Positions 43,093 to 52,374 of a DNA stretch of 64,000 nucleotides are shown here, piece by piece. Numbering within the stretch: position 1 is the stretch's first letter; each line of letters starts with the position of its first letter. The notes below the pieces were generated by a model. The model was not told the DNA's origin. It did no database searches and saw only the letters and a list, made by a program, of their open reading frames with translations. The position numbers were made by a program, and so were the translations under genes. Origin of the DNA: Niabella sp. (GTDB taxonomy: Bacteria > Bacteroidota > Bacteroidia > Chitinophagales > Chitinophagaceae); contig JAGIAT010000019.1 in the NCBI GenBank assembly GCA_017744715.1, positions 1 to 64,000 on the forward strand, read 5' to 3'.

Positions 43093-43340
43093 AAACCGCA
43101 GGGAGCCAAGGGACACACAAGGTGCGCAAGGACAACTACCATAACGACCTTCGTTGCGGCCTTTGCGGATCCATAGCGTACTTTGCGGTTCAGTTTTAAA
43201 CCGCCAAGAGCGCAAGGTTTTTCGCAAGGTTCGCGAAGATAACTAACCCCAATACCCCCGTTGCGATCTTTGCAGATTCGTTGCGTACTTTGCGGTTCAG
43301 TTTAAACCGCCGGGGGCGCAAGGTTTTTTCGCCAGGGGCG
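43093..43340. repeat. AACCGC/GCGGTT elements in opposite orientation to the 4661 array
   Basis: Read on the minus strand this is the same family as 4661-5114. One unit spans about 43197-43294, with AAACCGCC at one end and GTACTTTGCGGTT at the other; a more divergent unit spans 43093-43190; and a truncated start lies at 43303-43340. The unit at 43093 carries the variant GATCCATAGCGTACTTTGCGG, complementary to the CGCTATGGATC variant of the third unit of the 4661 array. Fainter related phrases (CTCCTGGCGCGCTTA) are at 43065 and 43447. The rest of the 42926-43583 gap has no gene that I can support. Confidence 0.8.
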
Positions 43341-43533
43341 CTATAGTATTTATACTGCTCACCACGTATTCTTTGCGACACCTTAACAACAAGAGATGCA
43401 GGGACTTCGTAAGGTACAAAAGAGATATCTTATCACCTTCCTCCTCCTGGCGCGCTTAGCGGTAAAATTCATTGCTATGTATTTATTTACTAAATGTCGT
43501 AATTACCCCCTTATATTGTCAGATCTCTCATTC

Positions 43534-43562
43534 TTTAAAAAGCGCAGACCTTTTTAGCTTTG
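43534..43562 (+). promoter_or_regulatory. Candidate promoter of the SDR-like gene
   Basis: TAGCTTTG at 43555-43562 matches the TAnnTTTG -7 box; TTTA at 43534-43537 may be the -33 box but the 17-base spacing is short. The predicted start would give a leader of about 17 bases to the ATG at 43584. Confidence 0.5.
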
Positions 43563-43583
43563 TATAGCTATAAAAAAGAAACG

Positions 43584-44447
43584 ATGTTGCTACAAAATAA
43601 AAATGCAGTTATCTACGGCGCCGGGGGCTCCCTTGGCGGAGCCATTGCGCAGGCCCTTGCAAAAGAAGGGGCGCATGTATTTGTAACCGGTCACCGCGAG
43701 GCCCCGGTACAGGCAGTAGCTGCCACGATCAACAATGCCGGAGGAAAAGCTACGATGGCCGTTGTGGACGGGCTGGACGAGTCGTCTGTAAATGAGCACC
43801 TGCTACAGGTTGCAGCAACCGCCGGTACAGTAGATATTTCTATGAACCTCATCGGGCTTGAGGATACTCAGGATATTCCGTTAAGCGCCATGAACCTGGA
43901 AGATTTTCTGCGACCGATTCAACGCGCCATGCGTTCCCATTTCATCACAGCAACAGCTGCCGCCCGGATCATGCAGCAACAGCGTTCCGGGGTGATCCTT
44001 TCGCTTACCGCTACACCCGGCGGCATCGGTTACCCGTTAACCGGCGGTTTTGGCCCCACCTGCTGTGCCATCGAAAGCTTTTCAAGAAACCTGGCCTCAG
44101 AATTGGGTCCCTATGGCATCCGTGTGGTCAATATCCGCTCGGCCGGCTCCCCGGATTCGGAGGTATTCCGCAACTTTGCTGCCATGTATCCGGCGGTATC
44201 AGATGCCGTACTGGGCAATATGCGCAACGACACCATGCTAAAAGCATTGCCGCTGATGCAGGATATTGCCGACGCCGCCGTGTTTCTTTGTTCCGGCAAG
44301 GCATCCCGGATCACCGGAACCACCCTCGATCTTACCGTGGGTACCACCAGCGCTTTAAATTATCACTTTCAACAACCGGTTGCCGGCAGCAACCTGGTAC
44401 AGGACGGCGGTTCCGGCCAATCCTTTTTTAATCCCCAGTACCAATAA
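43584..44447 (+). CDS. SDR-fold protein lacking the catalytic Tyr/Lys
   Basis: The product is 287 residues from the ATG at 43584. The N-terminus has a short-chain dehydrogenase cofactor motif AVIYGAGGSLGGAIA (residues 7-21), and the fold continues with LSLTATPGG, ESFSRNLASELGPYGIRV and a C-terminal TGTTLDLTVG strand. In normal SDRs the helix before ESFSR reads YxASK; here the equivalent reads FGPTC (F for Tyr and Cys for Lys), so the usual catalytic pair is missing. It may be a non-enzymatic NAD(P)-binding protein or use another chemistry. It is convergent with the DUF481 gene. Confidence 0.85.
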   Translation: MLLQNKNAVIYGAGGSLGGAIAQALAKEGAHVFVTGHREAPVQAVAATINNAGGKATMAVVDGLDESSVNEHLLQVAATAGTVDISMNLIGLEDTQDIPLSAMNLEDFLRPIQRAMRSHFITATAAARIMQQQRSGVILSLTATPGGIGYPLTGGFGPTCCAIESFSRNLASELGPYGIRVVNIRSAGSPDSEVFRNFAAMYPAVSDAVLGNMRNDTMLKALPLMQDIADAAVFLCSGKASRITGTTLDLTVGTTSALNYHFQQPVAGSNLVQDGGSGQSFFNPQYQ

Positions 44448-44527
44448 ATATTAAACAGCGGGCACGGGTTTCCCGCAACAGCGCAAAAAGACTGCAGTAC
44501 AGCGTTCTTCTATACATTGACTTCCTG

Positions 44528-45262
44528 TTAGAAATAACGTTCAAGCAGCACACCGTAGGTAAACAACAGGTTTTCTTTACGCGTCCGGTTAATGCGGTTA
44601 TAATTCAACCGGGTTGATAAAGAAAGCCATTTTACGAGTTTAAGGTTCAGCCCCAGCTGGCAGGTAACGATGTAATCATCGATGCGCTTTAACGATGGCT
44701 GCCAGAATGAAGTGCTTTCAAAAGAAAGCGCATGGTACGGATGCCACCGCAGCTGCAGGCGCAGCGAGTTCCGGAAGGTGTGGTACCGCTCACGGGTACT
44801 ATCGGTAGGTGCAATAGCGCTTTGTTCAAACAAAATACCGTCACTGACCCTCAGATACAGCAACCCGTTATCGATCAGTTTATACGCCCCTCCCAGTCCG
44901 GCCTGGAACTGGCTGTTGATCCGTAAGGAATAACTGCTGGTATAGGCTGCAAGTCCCCAGTAATTCAAGCGGGAAGCCGTATCCCGGTAAATATTAAAAT
45001 CGAGCGCAGTGGCCACATCATTATTGGTGATACCCTCTTTATTTTGTCCATAGATCCAGGCAGCATTTGCATTGAGCTCCGACTTCCGTTTATAGAACCG
45101 GTATTTTAATGCGTTATTCAAAAGATAATTCTTACTGCCGGAAGACTGGTTCAGCGTACCCGATAAACCCGCATTCAGGTAATGATGGATCGAATCATTA
45201 AACTGCGCAGCAGCCATCTGTGATAGCCACAAAAACAATACTATTAAACAACACCTGCCCAT
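44528..45262 (-). CDS. DUF481 family outer membrane beta-barrel protein
   Basis: The product is 244 residues from the ATG at 45262, with a signal peptide (LIVLFLWLSQMAAAQ). It is built from alternating amphipathic strands (YLNAGLSGTLNQSSG, KYRFYKRKSELNANAAW, LNYWGLAAYTSSY and so on), consistent with the DUF481 (YdiY-like) outer-membrane barrel family. A longer frame to 45355 runs into the adjacent tandem repeat, so the shorter start is chosen. Function is unknown. It stands alone between the SDR-like gene and a repeat array. Confidence 0.8.
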   Translation of the reverse strand: MGRCCLIVLFLWLSQMAAAQFNDSIHHYLNAGLSGTLNQSSGSKNYLLNNALKYRFYKRKSELNANAAWIYGQNKEGITNNDVATALDFNIYRDTASRLNYWGLAAYTSSYSLRINSQFQAGLGGAYKLIDNGLLYLRVSDGILFEQSAIAPTDSTRERYHTFRNSLRLQLRWHPYHALSFESTSFWQPSLKRIDDYIVTCQLGLNLKLVKWLSLSTRLNYNRINRTRKENLLFTYGVLLERYF

Positions 45263-45308
45263 AGTTACGAAAATAAGACCGAATCTTTTAAATGAGGCCT
45301 CTTTCCTA

Positions 45309-45975
45309 TCCGCAGCGTCCCCTGCGGGAGACACTGCGGGGAACAGTGACACCAACCATTTAAAGTAAAACCGCTTCTACAAGACATTACAGCTCGGCCT
45401 TCCTTTCCACGTCTCCTGCAAGGGACATGGAAAGCTGTATTCCTATCCGCAGCATCCCCTGCGGAGACACTGCGGGGAACAGTGACACCAACCATTTAAA
45501 GTAAAACCGCTTCTACAAGACATTACAGCTCGGCCTTCCTTTCCACGTCTCCTGCAAGGGACATGGAAAGCTGTATTCCTATCCGCAGCATCCCCTGCGG
45601 AGACACTGCGGGGAACAGTGACACCAACCATTTAAAGTAAAACCGCTTCTACAAGACATTACAGCTCGACCTTCCTTTCCACGTCTCCTGGAAGGGACGT
45701 GGAACGCTGTATTCCTATCCGCAGCATCCCCTGCGGGAGATACTGCGGGGGAACAGTGACACCAACCATTTAAAGTAAAACCGCTTCTACAAGACATTAC
45801 AGCTCGACTTTCCTTTCCACGTCTCCTGGAAGGGATGTGGAAAGCTGTATTCCTATCCGCAGCGTCCCTGCGGGAGACACTGCGGGGAACAGTGAACCCG
45901 GCCTTCCTTTCCACGTCTCACGGAAAGGACGTGGAAAGCTGTATTCCTATCCGCAGCATCCCCTGCGGAAAACAC
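45309..45975. repeat. Tandem array of ~137-bp repeats with two internal hairpins
   Basis: Units start at TCCGCAGC at 45309, 45446, 45582, 45718, 45856 and 45950 (periods 137, 136, 136, 138 and a shorter 94). Each contains CCGCAGC(A/G)TCCCCTGCGG, AGTGACACCAACCATTTAAAG, TTCTACAAGACATTACAGCTC, and TTCCACGTCTCCTG...GACGTGGAA, which can pair with each other locally (strongest in the units at about 45680-45705 and 45820-45840). Open frames of about 60 to 110 codons through it only reflect the repeat. The array fills the gap between the DUF481 gene and the AraC regulator. Confidence 0.92.
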
Positions 45976-46039
45976 AAGCAGGGAAACTCTTAAAAATCAT
46001 TACATTTGAGCACAGGTAACTGAATGTAAAAATGTTGTA

Positions 46040-46912
46040 ATGGTAGTACCAGAGATTTATCGCGAAAAATCCCCGTTGTCTGAAAAAGATTGCTTTGTTG
46101 TATTTGACCGCCGCAAATCCAGTTTTACCTTTCCTGTTCACGTGCATCCTGAATTTGAACTGAATTTTGTAGATGGTGCAGCGGGGGCACAGCGCATCAT
46201 CGGCGATTCTGTAGAAAGCATTGGTGAAAAGGACCTGGTGCTGATTGCCAACCCCGAGCTGAAGCATGCCTGGAAAGACGGCGGCTGCAGCTTTACCAAT
46301 ATCCACGAGATCACCATACAGTTTCATCCGCAGCTGGTTGAGCAGTACCTGAATAAAAACCAGTTCCGGAGCATTCAGCGTCTTTTTGAACGGGCGGCCA
46401 AGGGCTTGTGTTTTGGCGCGGCTACCATCGACAGGATCCAGCCGCTGCTGCACATCATCACCATGGAAAATGACGGCTTTTATTCCGTTATGCGTTTGCT
46501 GATCCTTTTGCACGAGTTATCAAAAGCCGAGGATTGCCGCGAGCTTTCCAGCGGTGCCCCTCCCGAAATTACCCGGAGCGCCGAACGCTTCAACCGGCTT
46601 CAGGACTATGTGAGCCAGCATATCACCGACATGATCCGCCTCTCCGATGCCGCTGCCCTGCTGAATATGAGCCGCTCTACCTTTTCCCGTTTTTTGCAAA
46701 CCCAAACCGGCATGAGCTTTACGGATTACCTGCTCGATTTCCGGATCAATGTTGCCATGCGGAAGCTTAAAGGCACCGCAACGATCCAGGATGTAGCCGA
46801 CCAGTGTGGGTTCAACAGCATCTCTTATTTTTACCGCGTATTTAAAAAAGCAAAAGGTGTAACGCCCGCCGAATTCCGTAACAATTTCAAAAAACAACAG
46901 GTGATCGTGTGA
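46040..46912 (+). CDS. AraC-family transcriptional regulator
   Basis: The 290-residue product has an N-terminal cupin-like sensing domain (VHVHPEFELNFVDG near 33-46) and a C-terminal double helix-turn-helix AraC domain (about 185-285), with MSRSTFSRFLQTQTGMSFTDYL in the first and the conserved VADQCGFNSISYFYRVFKKAKGVTPAEFR in the second. It precedes the SusC/SusD locus by 590 bases on the same strand and may regulate it, but that is inference from position. TACATTTG at 46001-46008 is a likely -7 promoter element. Confidence 0.93.
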   Translation: MVVPEIYREKSPLSEKDCFVVFDRRKSSFTFPVHVHPEFELNFVDGAAGAQRIIGDSVESIGEKDLVLIANPELKHAWKDGGCSFTNIHEITIQFHPQLVEQYLNKNQFRSIQRLFERAAKGLCFGAATIDRIQPLLHIITMENDGFYSVMRLLILLHELSKAEDCRELSSGAPPEITRSAERFNRLQDYVSQHITDMIRLSDAAALLNMSRSTFSRFLQTQTGMSFTDYLLDFRINVAMRKLKGTATIQDVADQCGFNSISYFYRVFKKAKGVTPAEFRNNFKKQQVIV

Positions 46913-46917
46913 GTCCG

Positions 46918-47195
46918 TTGCACGCAGCGGCGCAAAGGTGCTGCGAGCGCGGCGCTACATCGCTTTGTGTGTCTTTGTGCCCTTTCCCGCGGCGTCTCCC
47001 GAAGGGGACGCTGCGGACACACAACAGTGCAAAGAAGCAGCGTGCTATATCGCTTTATGCTTCCTGTGCCTTTCTGCCTTAGTGATTCCGGATCGCACGC
47101 AACGGCGCAAAGAAGCAGCGAGCGCAGCGCTATATCGCTTTTTGTGTCTTTGTGCCTTCCTTTCCCGCAGCGTCTCCCGAAGGGGACGCTGCGGG
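46918..47195. repeat. Two-and-a-half copies of a ~175-bp repeat with a very stable hairpin
   Basis: The phrase CACGCA(G/A)CGGCGCAAAG occurs at 46921 and 47096 (period 175), with a partial copy between them. Each full copy ends in CCCGC(G/A)GCGTCTCCCGAAGGGG then ACGCTGCGG, a 14-bp stem with a CGAA tetraloop, at about 46986-47018 and 47164-47195. No T-run follows, but it may still end or protect transcripts from the AraC gene. Confidence 0.85.
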
Positions 47196-47499
47196 CACAC
47201 ATGAGCCAATTATTCAACCCGGATGAACCAATCGTTCAATAAATATTCCTTCAGCAGACGTAAAACACCTATCCGTCTAAAGAATCCCAGTCCCTGATTC
47301 AGCACAAATTTACTGTTCTTATTGCTTTATTCCCCATTAAAACAACCGCTTTCCCGGGCCGATATCCGGTTAGCCCTCCCCCTGTTCATCCTTATAAAAA
47401 GAATGCATTGTTCAATGAAGTTGATGCCATTGTGAAATACTCCTGCGGGCGTTTCAGTTAGTTTTACCCTCTAATTTTTTTACCAAACAAGCCATATGT
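47196..47499. other. Intergenic leader region before susC, no gene
   Basis: About 304 bases of unique sequence separate the repeat array from the SusC start. I see no coding frame, RNA gene or convincing TAnnTTTG promoter; TTAGTTTTA at 47458 is the nearest match. Any operator for the AraC regulator should lie here. Confidence 0.35.
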
Positions 47500-50400
47500 A
47501 TGAAAAAAATACTACTCATACTGCTTTTAGGAGCCATTAGCCACCTTACGTGGGCACAGCAAGTACTACAGATTAAAGGAACGGTACGGGATAAGAATAA
47601 CAATCCCCTGCCGGGCGCAACGGTAACCGTAAAAGGAACGGGAACCGCAACCGTAACCGACCAAAACGGAAACTTTATTTTAGATGCCGCCAGGGGTCAA
47701 ACCCTGGAGTTTTCTTATGCCGGCATGCAAACCTCCGCAACTACCATTACCGGTACCAACGCCATTACCATATCGCTGCTCGAGAGCAACCAGATGGATG
47801 AAGTAGTGGTGATCGGATACGGTACTGTAAAGAAAAAAGATCTTACCGGGGCTGTTGCTACCGTAACAGGCAAGGATCTGCAGGCCAATTTGGCCAAGAG
47901 TGCAGCCGGCGCCCTTCAGGGCCGTATTGCCGGTGTAACGGTATCCAACGCCGGAGGACAGCCAGGTTCCGGTATGAGCGTTAACATCCGCGGATTAAGT
48001 TCGCTTGGCTCCAACACTCCGTTATACCTCATTGACGGTGTTTATGGCGATATCAACATGGTAGACCCGAATGACATCGAGTCCATCAACGTGTTAAAAG
48101 ATGCTTCTGCAGCCGCAATCTACGGTTCACGCGCCGCTAATGGTGTGGTGCTCATTACTACAAAAGGAGGAAAGAAAGCAGCGCCACCCACCATCAGCGT
48201 AAATGCCTATACAGGCGTACAAAGCATCACCAAAAAACTGGACCTGATGGACGCGCCGCAATGGAAGGCGTTTCAGAAGGAATATGGCTATCTGCCTACA
48301 GAGGCGGCAGATTTTAACAGTAATACCAACTGGCAGAACGAGGTCTTTCGCACAGCACCGGTAAACAAAATCAATGTTGATGTTTCCGGCGGTGGCGAGC
48401 GGTCTACCTACAGTGTTTCGGCCGGCTATCTCGACCAGGACGGAATCCTGATGACCACCGGGTATAAAGCCTTTAACATCCGTGCAAAGAACACCTTCAG
48501 TTTTTTCAATAATCACTTCCGCTTGGGCAATACCTTCCTTATAAAATCGGGCGACCTCAAATCTTCGGATATGGCCATCACCGATATCCTGCGGCAGAAC
48601 CCGCTCCTGGCTATATATGATCCAACCATCACCGGAGGTTATGCCACCTACGCCGGATGGATGAAAAATCTCGAAAACCCCGTGGGCTACCTGAATTTGC
48701 ACAACCGGCACAATTATCAAACAGACATCCTGGTAAATGCGTATGCCGAAGTAGACCTGTTTTTAAAAGGTTTAAAATATAAATTCAACTTAGGGGTTAA
48801 CCGTACCAACGGCCGCAGTTATAATAAAAGTGAGGCCTATGTGTATGGCAGTGCGCTTAACAAATCGTTGCTGTCTGAAGGTACCAGCGCCAATAACCAG
48901 TGGTTAGCCGAAAACACCCTGCATTACGACCGTGATTTTGGCAAACACAATATTTCCTTTTTAGCCGGTTACTCTGCCCAGGAAAATGCCATCCGCTCTT
49001 TTGGAGCCAGCCGCACCGATCTGCCTGCAGGAACCGACGCTATCGATGCAGGATCTCCCACCCAGCAAACAACTTCCGGAAATCTGCAGGAAGCAGCGCT
49101 GATCTCCCAGTTCTCCCGGTTGATCTACAGCTATGACAACCGCTACCTCTTTACCGCCTCCGTGCGCCGCGATGGATCTTCACGCTTTGCGGACGGACAC
49201 CGCTATGGTGTATTTCCGTCGATCGCCCTTGGCTGGAATCTGATGAATGAAAAATTCTTTGAAGCCGCCAAAGACAAGGTGAACGAACTGAAGATCCGCG
49301 CCAGCTATGGTAAGCTGGGCAACCAGGAAATTGCCAACTACAGTACACAAAGTGTTGCTGTATATGGCATCAACTACATTCAGGGCGGTACCTGGTGGCA
49401 GGGCGCCAGCACCGGTATTAACTGGGTTTCGCCAAGAAACCTTACCTGGGAAGAAACCGTTACCAGCAATATTGGTGTGGACCTGGCCTTCCTGAAAAAC
49501 AAACTCACCATCAATGCCGATTACTATACCCGGGAAACAAAGAACATCCTGTTGTATATTAACCAGGCACCTTCTGCAGGGCTTGGTGGCCGGCCCTATA
49601 TGAATGCCGGTAACATCAGCAATAAGGGCTTTGAATTTGCCGCCAATTACCGTAATTCCATCGGTGAACTCAGCTACAGTATCGGCGCCAATGCCTCTAC
49701 GGTTAAAAACGAGGTAACAGCCGTAACAGTGGGCAATGTTCAGCAATTTGAAGGATATAATCCACAGGGCGAAGGAGTCATCACCTGGGCAAAAGTAGGC
49801 TACCCGATCGGCGGGTTCTGGGTCATCAAAACAGACGGCCTCTTTCAGTCCGACGCCGACGTACAGGCATACAAAGATGCCAAAGGCAACGTGATCCAGC
49901 CGAATGCAAAAGCCGGGGATATCAAATTCATCGATTTCAACGGAGACGGCACCATTACCAATGACGACCGTCAGTATGTAGGCAGCGCCTTCCCCAAACT
50001 GGCCTATGGCATCCGGGGTAATGTCCTGTACAAAGGCATTGATCTGGGCTTTTTCTTTGATGGCATGTACGGTAACAAGATCTACAACTATACCCGCGCA
50101 CGGATCGAATCGACCAATGAAGTGAACAACCATTCTACCAGCCTGCTAAATTCATGGACGCCGACCAATACCAATACGGACATCCCCCGCTATACGCGGC
50201 AGGACCCCAATGACAACAAACGCCGCGTAAGCGATCGCTGGATCGAAGATGGAGCGTTCTTCCGCTTAAAGACCATTGAACTGGGCTATACATTACCGGC
50301 CCAATGGCTGAGCAAAGCAACATTGAAAACGGGACGGGTGTATTTGGCGGCCGACAATTTGTTTACCGCAACAAAATACAAAGGATACACACCCGACCTT

Positions 50401-50514
50401 GGACAAAATGACGGACAAAACTCGGGCGGCTCCGGTGCATTGACCGGCGGTACCGACCACGGCCGTTTTCCGCTGGCCCGCACCATCATTTTTGGCATCC
50501 AGGCAAATTTCTAA
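47500..50514 (+). CDS. SusC/RagA-family TonB-dependent outer membrane transporter
   Basis: The 1004-residue product has a signal peptide (LLGAISHLTWAQ), a carboxypeptidase-D regulatory-like domain (about 25-100: LQIKGTVRDKNNNPLPGATV), a TonB-interacting MDEVVVIGYGT motif (about 98-108), a plug domain with the SusC signature LKDASAAAIYGSRAANGVVLITTKGG, and a 22-stranded barrel ending in F. It imports glycans or other ligands captured by its SusD partner, encoded 50 bases downstream. Which glycan is unknown; see the GH130 entry. Confidence 0.96.
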   Translation: MKKILLILLLGAISHLTWAQQVLQIKGTVRDKNNNPLPGATVTVKGTGTATVTDQNGNFILDAARGQTLEFSYAGMQTSATTITGTNAITISLLESNQMDEVVVIGYGTVKKKDLTGAVATVTGKDLQANLAKSAAGALQGRIAGVTVSNAGGQPGSGMSVNIRGLSSLGSNTPLYLIDGVYGDINMVDPNDIESINVLKDASAAAIYGSRAANGVVLITTKGGKKAAPPTISVNAYTGVQSITKKLDLMDAPQWKAFQKEYGYLPTEAADFNSNTNWQNEVFRTAPVNKINVDVSGGGERSTYSVSAGYLDQDGILMTTGYKAFNIRAKNTFSFFNNHFRLGNTFLIKSGDLKSSDMAITDILRQNPLLAIYDPTITGGYATYAGWMKNLENPVGYLNLHNRHNYQTDILVNAYAEVDLFLKGLKYKFNLGVNRTNGRSYNKSEAYVYGSALNKSLLSEGTSANNQWLAENTLHYDRDFGKHNISFLAGYSAQENAIRSFGASRTDLPAGTDAIDAGSPTQQTTSGNLQEAALISQFSRLIYSYDNRYLFTASVRRDGSSRFADGHRYGVFPSIALGWNLMNEKFFEAAKDKVNELKIRASYGKLGNQEIANYSTQSVAVYGINYIQGGTWWQGASTGINWVSPRNLTWEETVTSNIGVDLAFLKNKLTINADYYTRETKNILLYINQAPSAGLGGRPYMNAGNISNKGFEFAANYRNSIGELSYSIGANASTVKNEVTAVTVGNVQQFEGYNPQGEGVITWAKVGYPIGGFWVIKTDGLFQSDADVQAYKDAKGNVIQPNAKAGDIKFIDFNGDGTITNDDRQYVGSAFPKLAYGIRGNVLYKGIDLGFFFDGMYGNKIYNYTRARIESTNEVNNHSTSLLNSWTPTNTNTDIPRYTRQDPNDNKRRVSDRWIEDGAFFRLKTIELGYTLPAQWLSKATLKTGRVYLAADNLFTATKYKGYTPDLGQNDGQNSGGSGALTGGTDHGRFPLARTIIFGIQANF

Positions 50515-50564
50515 GGCGGTATGAACTTTTTCAAAACAACTCTTATTTCTTAAAAACGATATAA

Positions 50565-52190
50565 ATGAAGACTTCAATAAAAAACTGGTCGGTTGCAACA
50601 GCGCTTCTGCTTGCTTTGGGAGGCTGCAAACCGAGCTTCCTGGACCGGGTAAATCCTAATTTGCCGGTTGAAGAAACCTATTGGAAAACAGAATCAGATG
50701 CCCAGGCTGCCATCGCTACCATCTATTCGCCCATCCGGGGCCAGATGTATGGCTATTACGGGGGATACACCGGCTGGCATACCATGAACCGGGCAGATGA
50801 TATCTGGTTCTTTTCCGGAGAAGAGCAATTTAGCTGGGAGTATGCCAACTTCACCAACACTGCCGGTACGGCTGAAAGTGAATTTGGCCGGCTATATACC
50901 GGCGTAAACCGGGCCAATGTATTCCTGAAAAACATTTCCCGGGTAGCCATGGATGAAGAAAAGCGCAAGCAACTCATCGGGGAAGCCAGCTTCATGCGCG
51001 GCATTTATTATTTTTTGCTGGCATCCAACTTTGGCGATGTGCCCCTGCGCCTGCTTCCTGCCGAGGATGATCCCGATGGTTCCAATAAGCCGGCTTCACC
51101 GGAAGCCGAGGTATGGAAACAGGTTGCGGAAGATTTTAAAACCGCTAAGAACAACCTGCCGGTTACAAGGCCCGCCGCAGAAGCCGGAAGAGCCACCAGG
51201 GGTGCCGCAATCGCCTTCCTGGGTAAGACCCTCGTGTATATGAAAAATTATCCGGAGGCAGAAACCGAGCTGAAAGCATTACTGGGGGCTCCTTATACCT
51301 ACGACCTTACCGAAGATTTTGAAGACAATTTTAAAGAAACCACAGAGCTGAACAAAGAATCGGTTTTTGAGCTTCAGTATGATGGCAAATACGGCTCCGG
51401 CAGCTGGGGTGCCGAATGTGCTACCTGTACACAAGGCTTTGTAATCCCCAACTTTGCCGGCCCTGCAGAAACGGGCGCCTGGTTTAAATGGATGCCCGGC
51501 GCATCGGTGGTAAGAGACTTTATTGCCGAAGAACGCCCCGCAGGCTCCGATACCCGTTTTGACAAACGGATGTACACCAGCTTTTTTTGGAAATACTCCG
51601 ATTATAATGATAAGATTGCGGATGGTGCCTGGTTCGGCAACCAGTCGTTTGACAAAATGTGGGCCAACGCCTCCGGCAAACGTCAGCGCGGCGAGCCCGT
51701 ATACCCTGTTATTGATGGTAAAACCGGCCGGTTCCTGATAAAAAAGTTCACCAACTTTTATAAAAATGTAGCCGGTGCCAACAGCATGTACGACCAGGCC
51801 AATCAGAACAATAATTTCCGGATGTTCCGTTTTGCAGAAGTATTGCTGCTGCATGCAGAAGCCTGTATCAGGAACGGGAATCTGCCCGATGCAATCGCTG
51901 ATCTGAAGCGCATACGCAAACGCGCGGGTCTTAACGAAAACAAAACCTGGAACGGAGCCGATGCCCTGATGAATGAAGTTATCAAACAGAATGAGCTGGA
52001 ATTCTTCTTCGAGGGGCACCGCTTCTTCGACCTGAAACGTACGTATCCCTATGCCCAAATGAAACAGATCTTTACCGATAATAAAAAACAAGGGGCCGAA
52101 TACTTCCAGGCCAAACACTATTATCTCCCCATTCCAGAATCGGAACTGAATACCAATACCGCTATTCAGCAACATCCATTATGGCGGTAA
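50565..52190 (+). CDS. SusD/RagB-family outer membrane lipoprotein
   Basis: The 541-residue product is a surface lipoprotein (lipobox LGGC, Cys21) with the helical SusD fold: MRGIYYFLLASNFGDVPL near the TPR-like core and the C-terminal RFAEVLLLHAEACIRNGN and ELEFFFEGHRFFDLKRT motifs. It caps the SusC barrel and binds the ligand. It is followed by a terminator, so SusC and SusD may be expressed more strongly than the downstream genes. Confidence 0.96.
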   Translation: MKTSIKNWSVATALLLALGGCKPSFLDRVNPNLPVEETYWKTESDAQAAIATIYSPIRGQMYGYYGGYTGWHTMNRADDIWFFSGEEQFSWEYANFTNTAGTAESEFGRLYTGVNRANVFLKNISRVAMDEEKRKQLIGEASFMRGIYYFLLASNFGDVPLRLLPAEDDPDGSNKPASPEAEVWKQVAEDFKTAKNNLPVTRPAAEAGRATRGAAIAFLGKTLVYMKNYPEAETELKALLGAPYTYDLTEDFEDNFKETTELNKESVFELQYDGKYGSGSWGAECATCTQGFVIPNFAGPAETGAWFKWMPGASVVRDFIAEERPAGSDTRFDKRMYTSFFWKYSDYNDKIADGAWFGNQSFDKMWANASGKRQRGEPVYPVIDGKTGRFLIKKFTNFYKNVAGANSMYDQANQNNNFRMFRFAEVLLLHAEACIRNGNLPDAIADLKRIRKRAGLNENKTWNGADALMNEVIKQNELEFFFEGHRFFDLKRTYPYAQMKQIFTDNKKQGAEYFQAKHYYLPIPESELNTNTAIQQHPLWR

Positions 52191-52266
52191 CCTGGTTTTA
52201 TAAAGCGGTTTATTAAACGATTTCATAAGTGGCAGCGTTCAATGTATCTTCTTAGGTTTCCTCTTT

Positions 52267-52301
52267 CCTCCGGGTATGCTGCAAGGCGCCCGGAGGTTTT
52301 T
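52267..52301 (+). terminator. Rho-independent terminator after susD
   Basis: CCTCCGGG pairs perfectly with CCCGGAGG around a 14-base loop and is followed by TTTTT. It lies 77 bases after the susD stop and 74 bases before the sulfotransferase gene, so it may act as an attenuating terminator inside the locus. Confidence 0.8.
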
Positions 52302-52374
52302 AAGCAGCTGCGTTGCTCATTACCTGGTTTATTCTTTCTCCATCTAAAGTAACGGCCAGGATCAAATCCTATAC

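Noticed and set aside
45265..45914. Repeated open frames of 62 to 111 codons on the minus strand (NGWCHCSP-like translation)
   Set aside because: They are translations of the 137-bp tandem repeat; the internal hairpins and near-perfect period explain them better than a gene.
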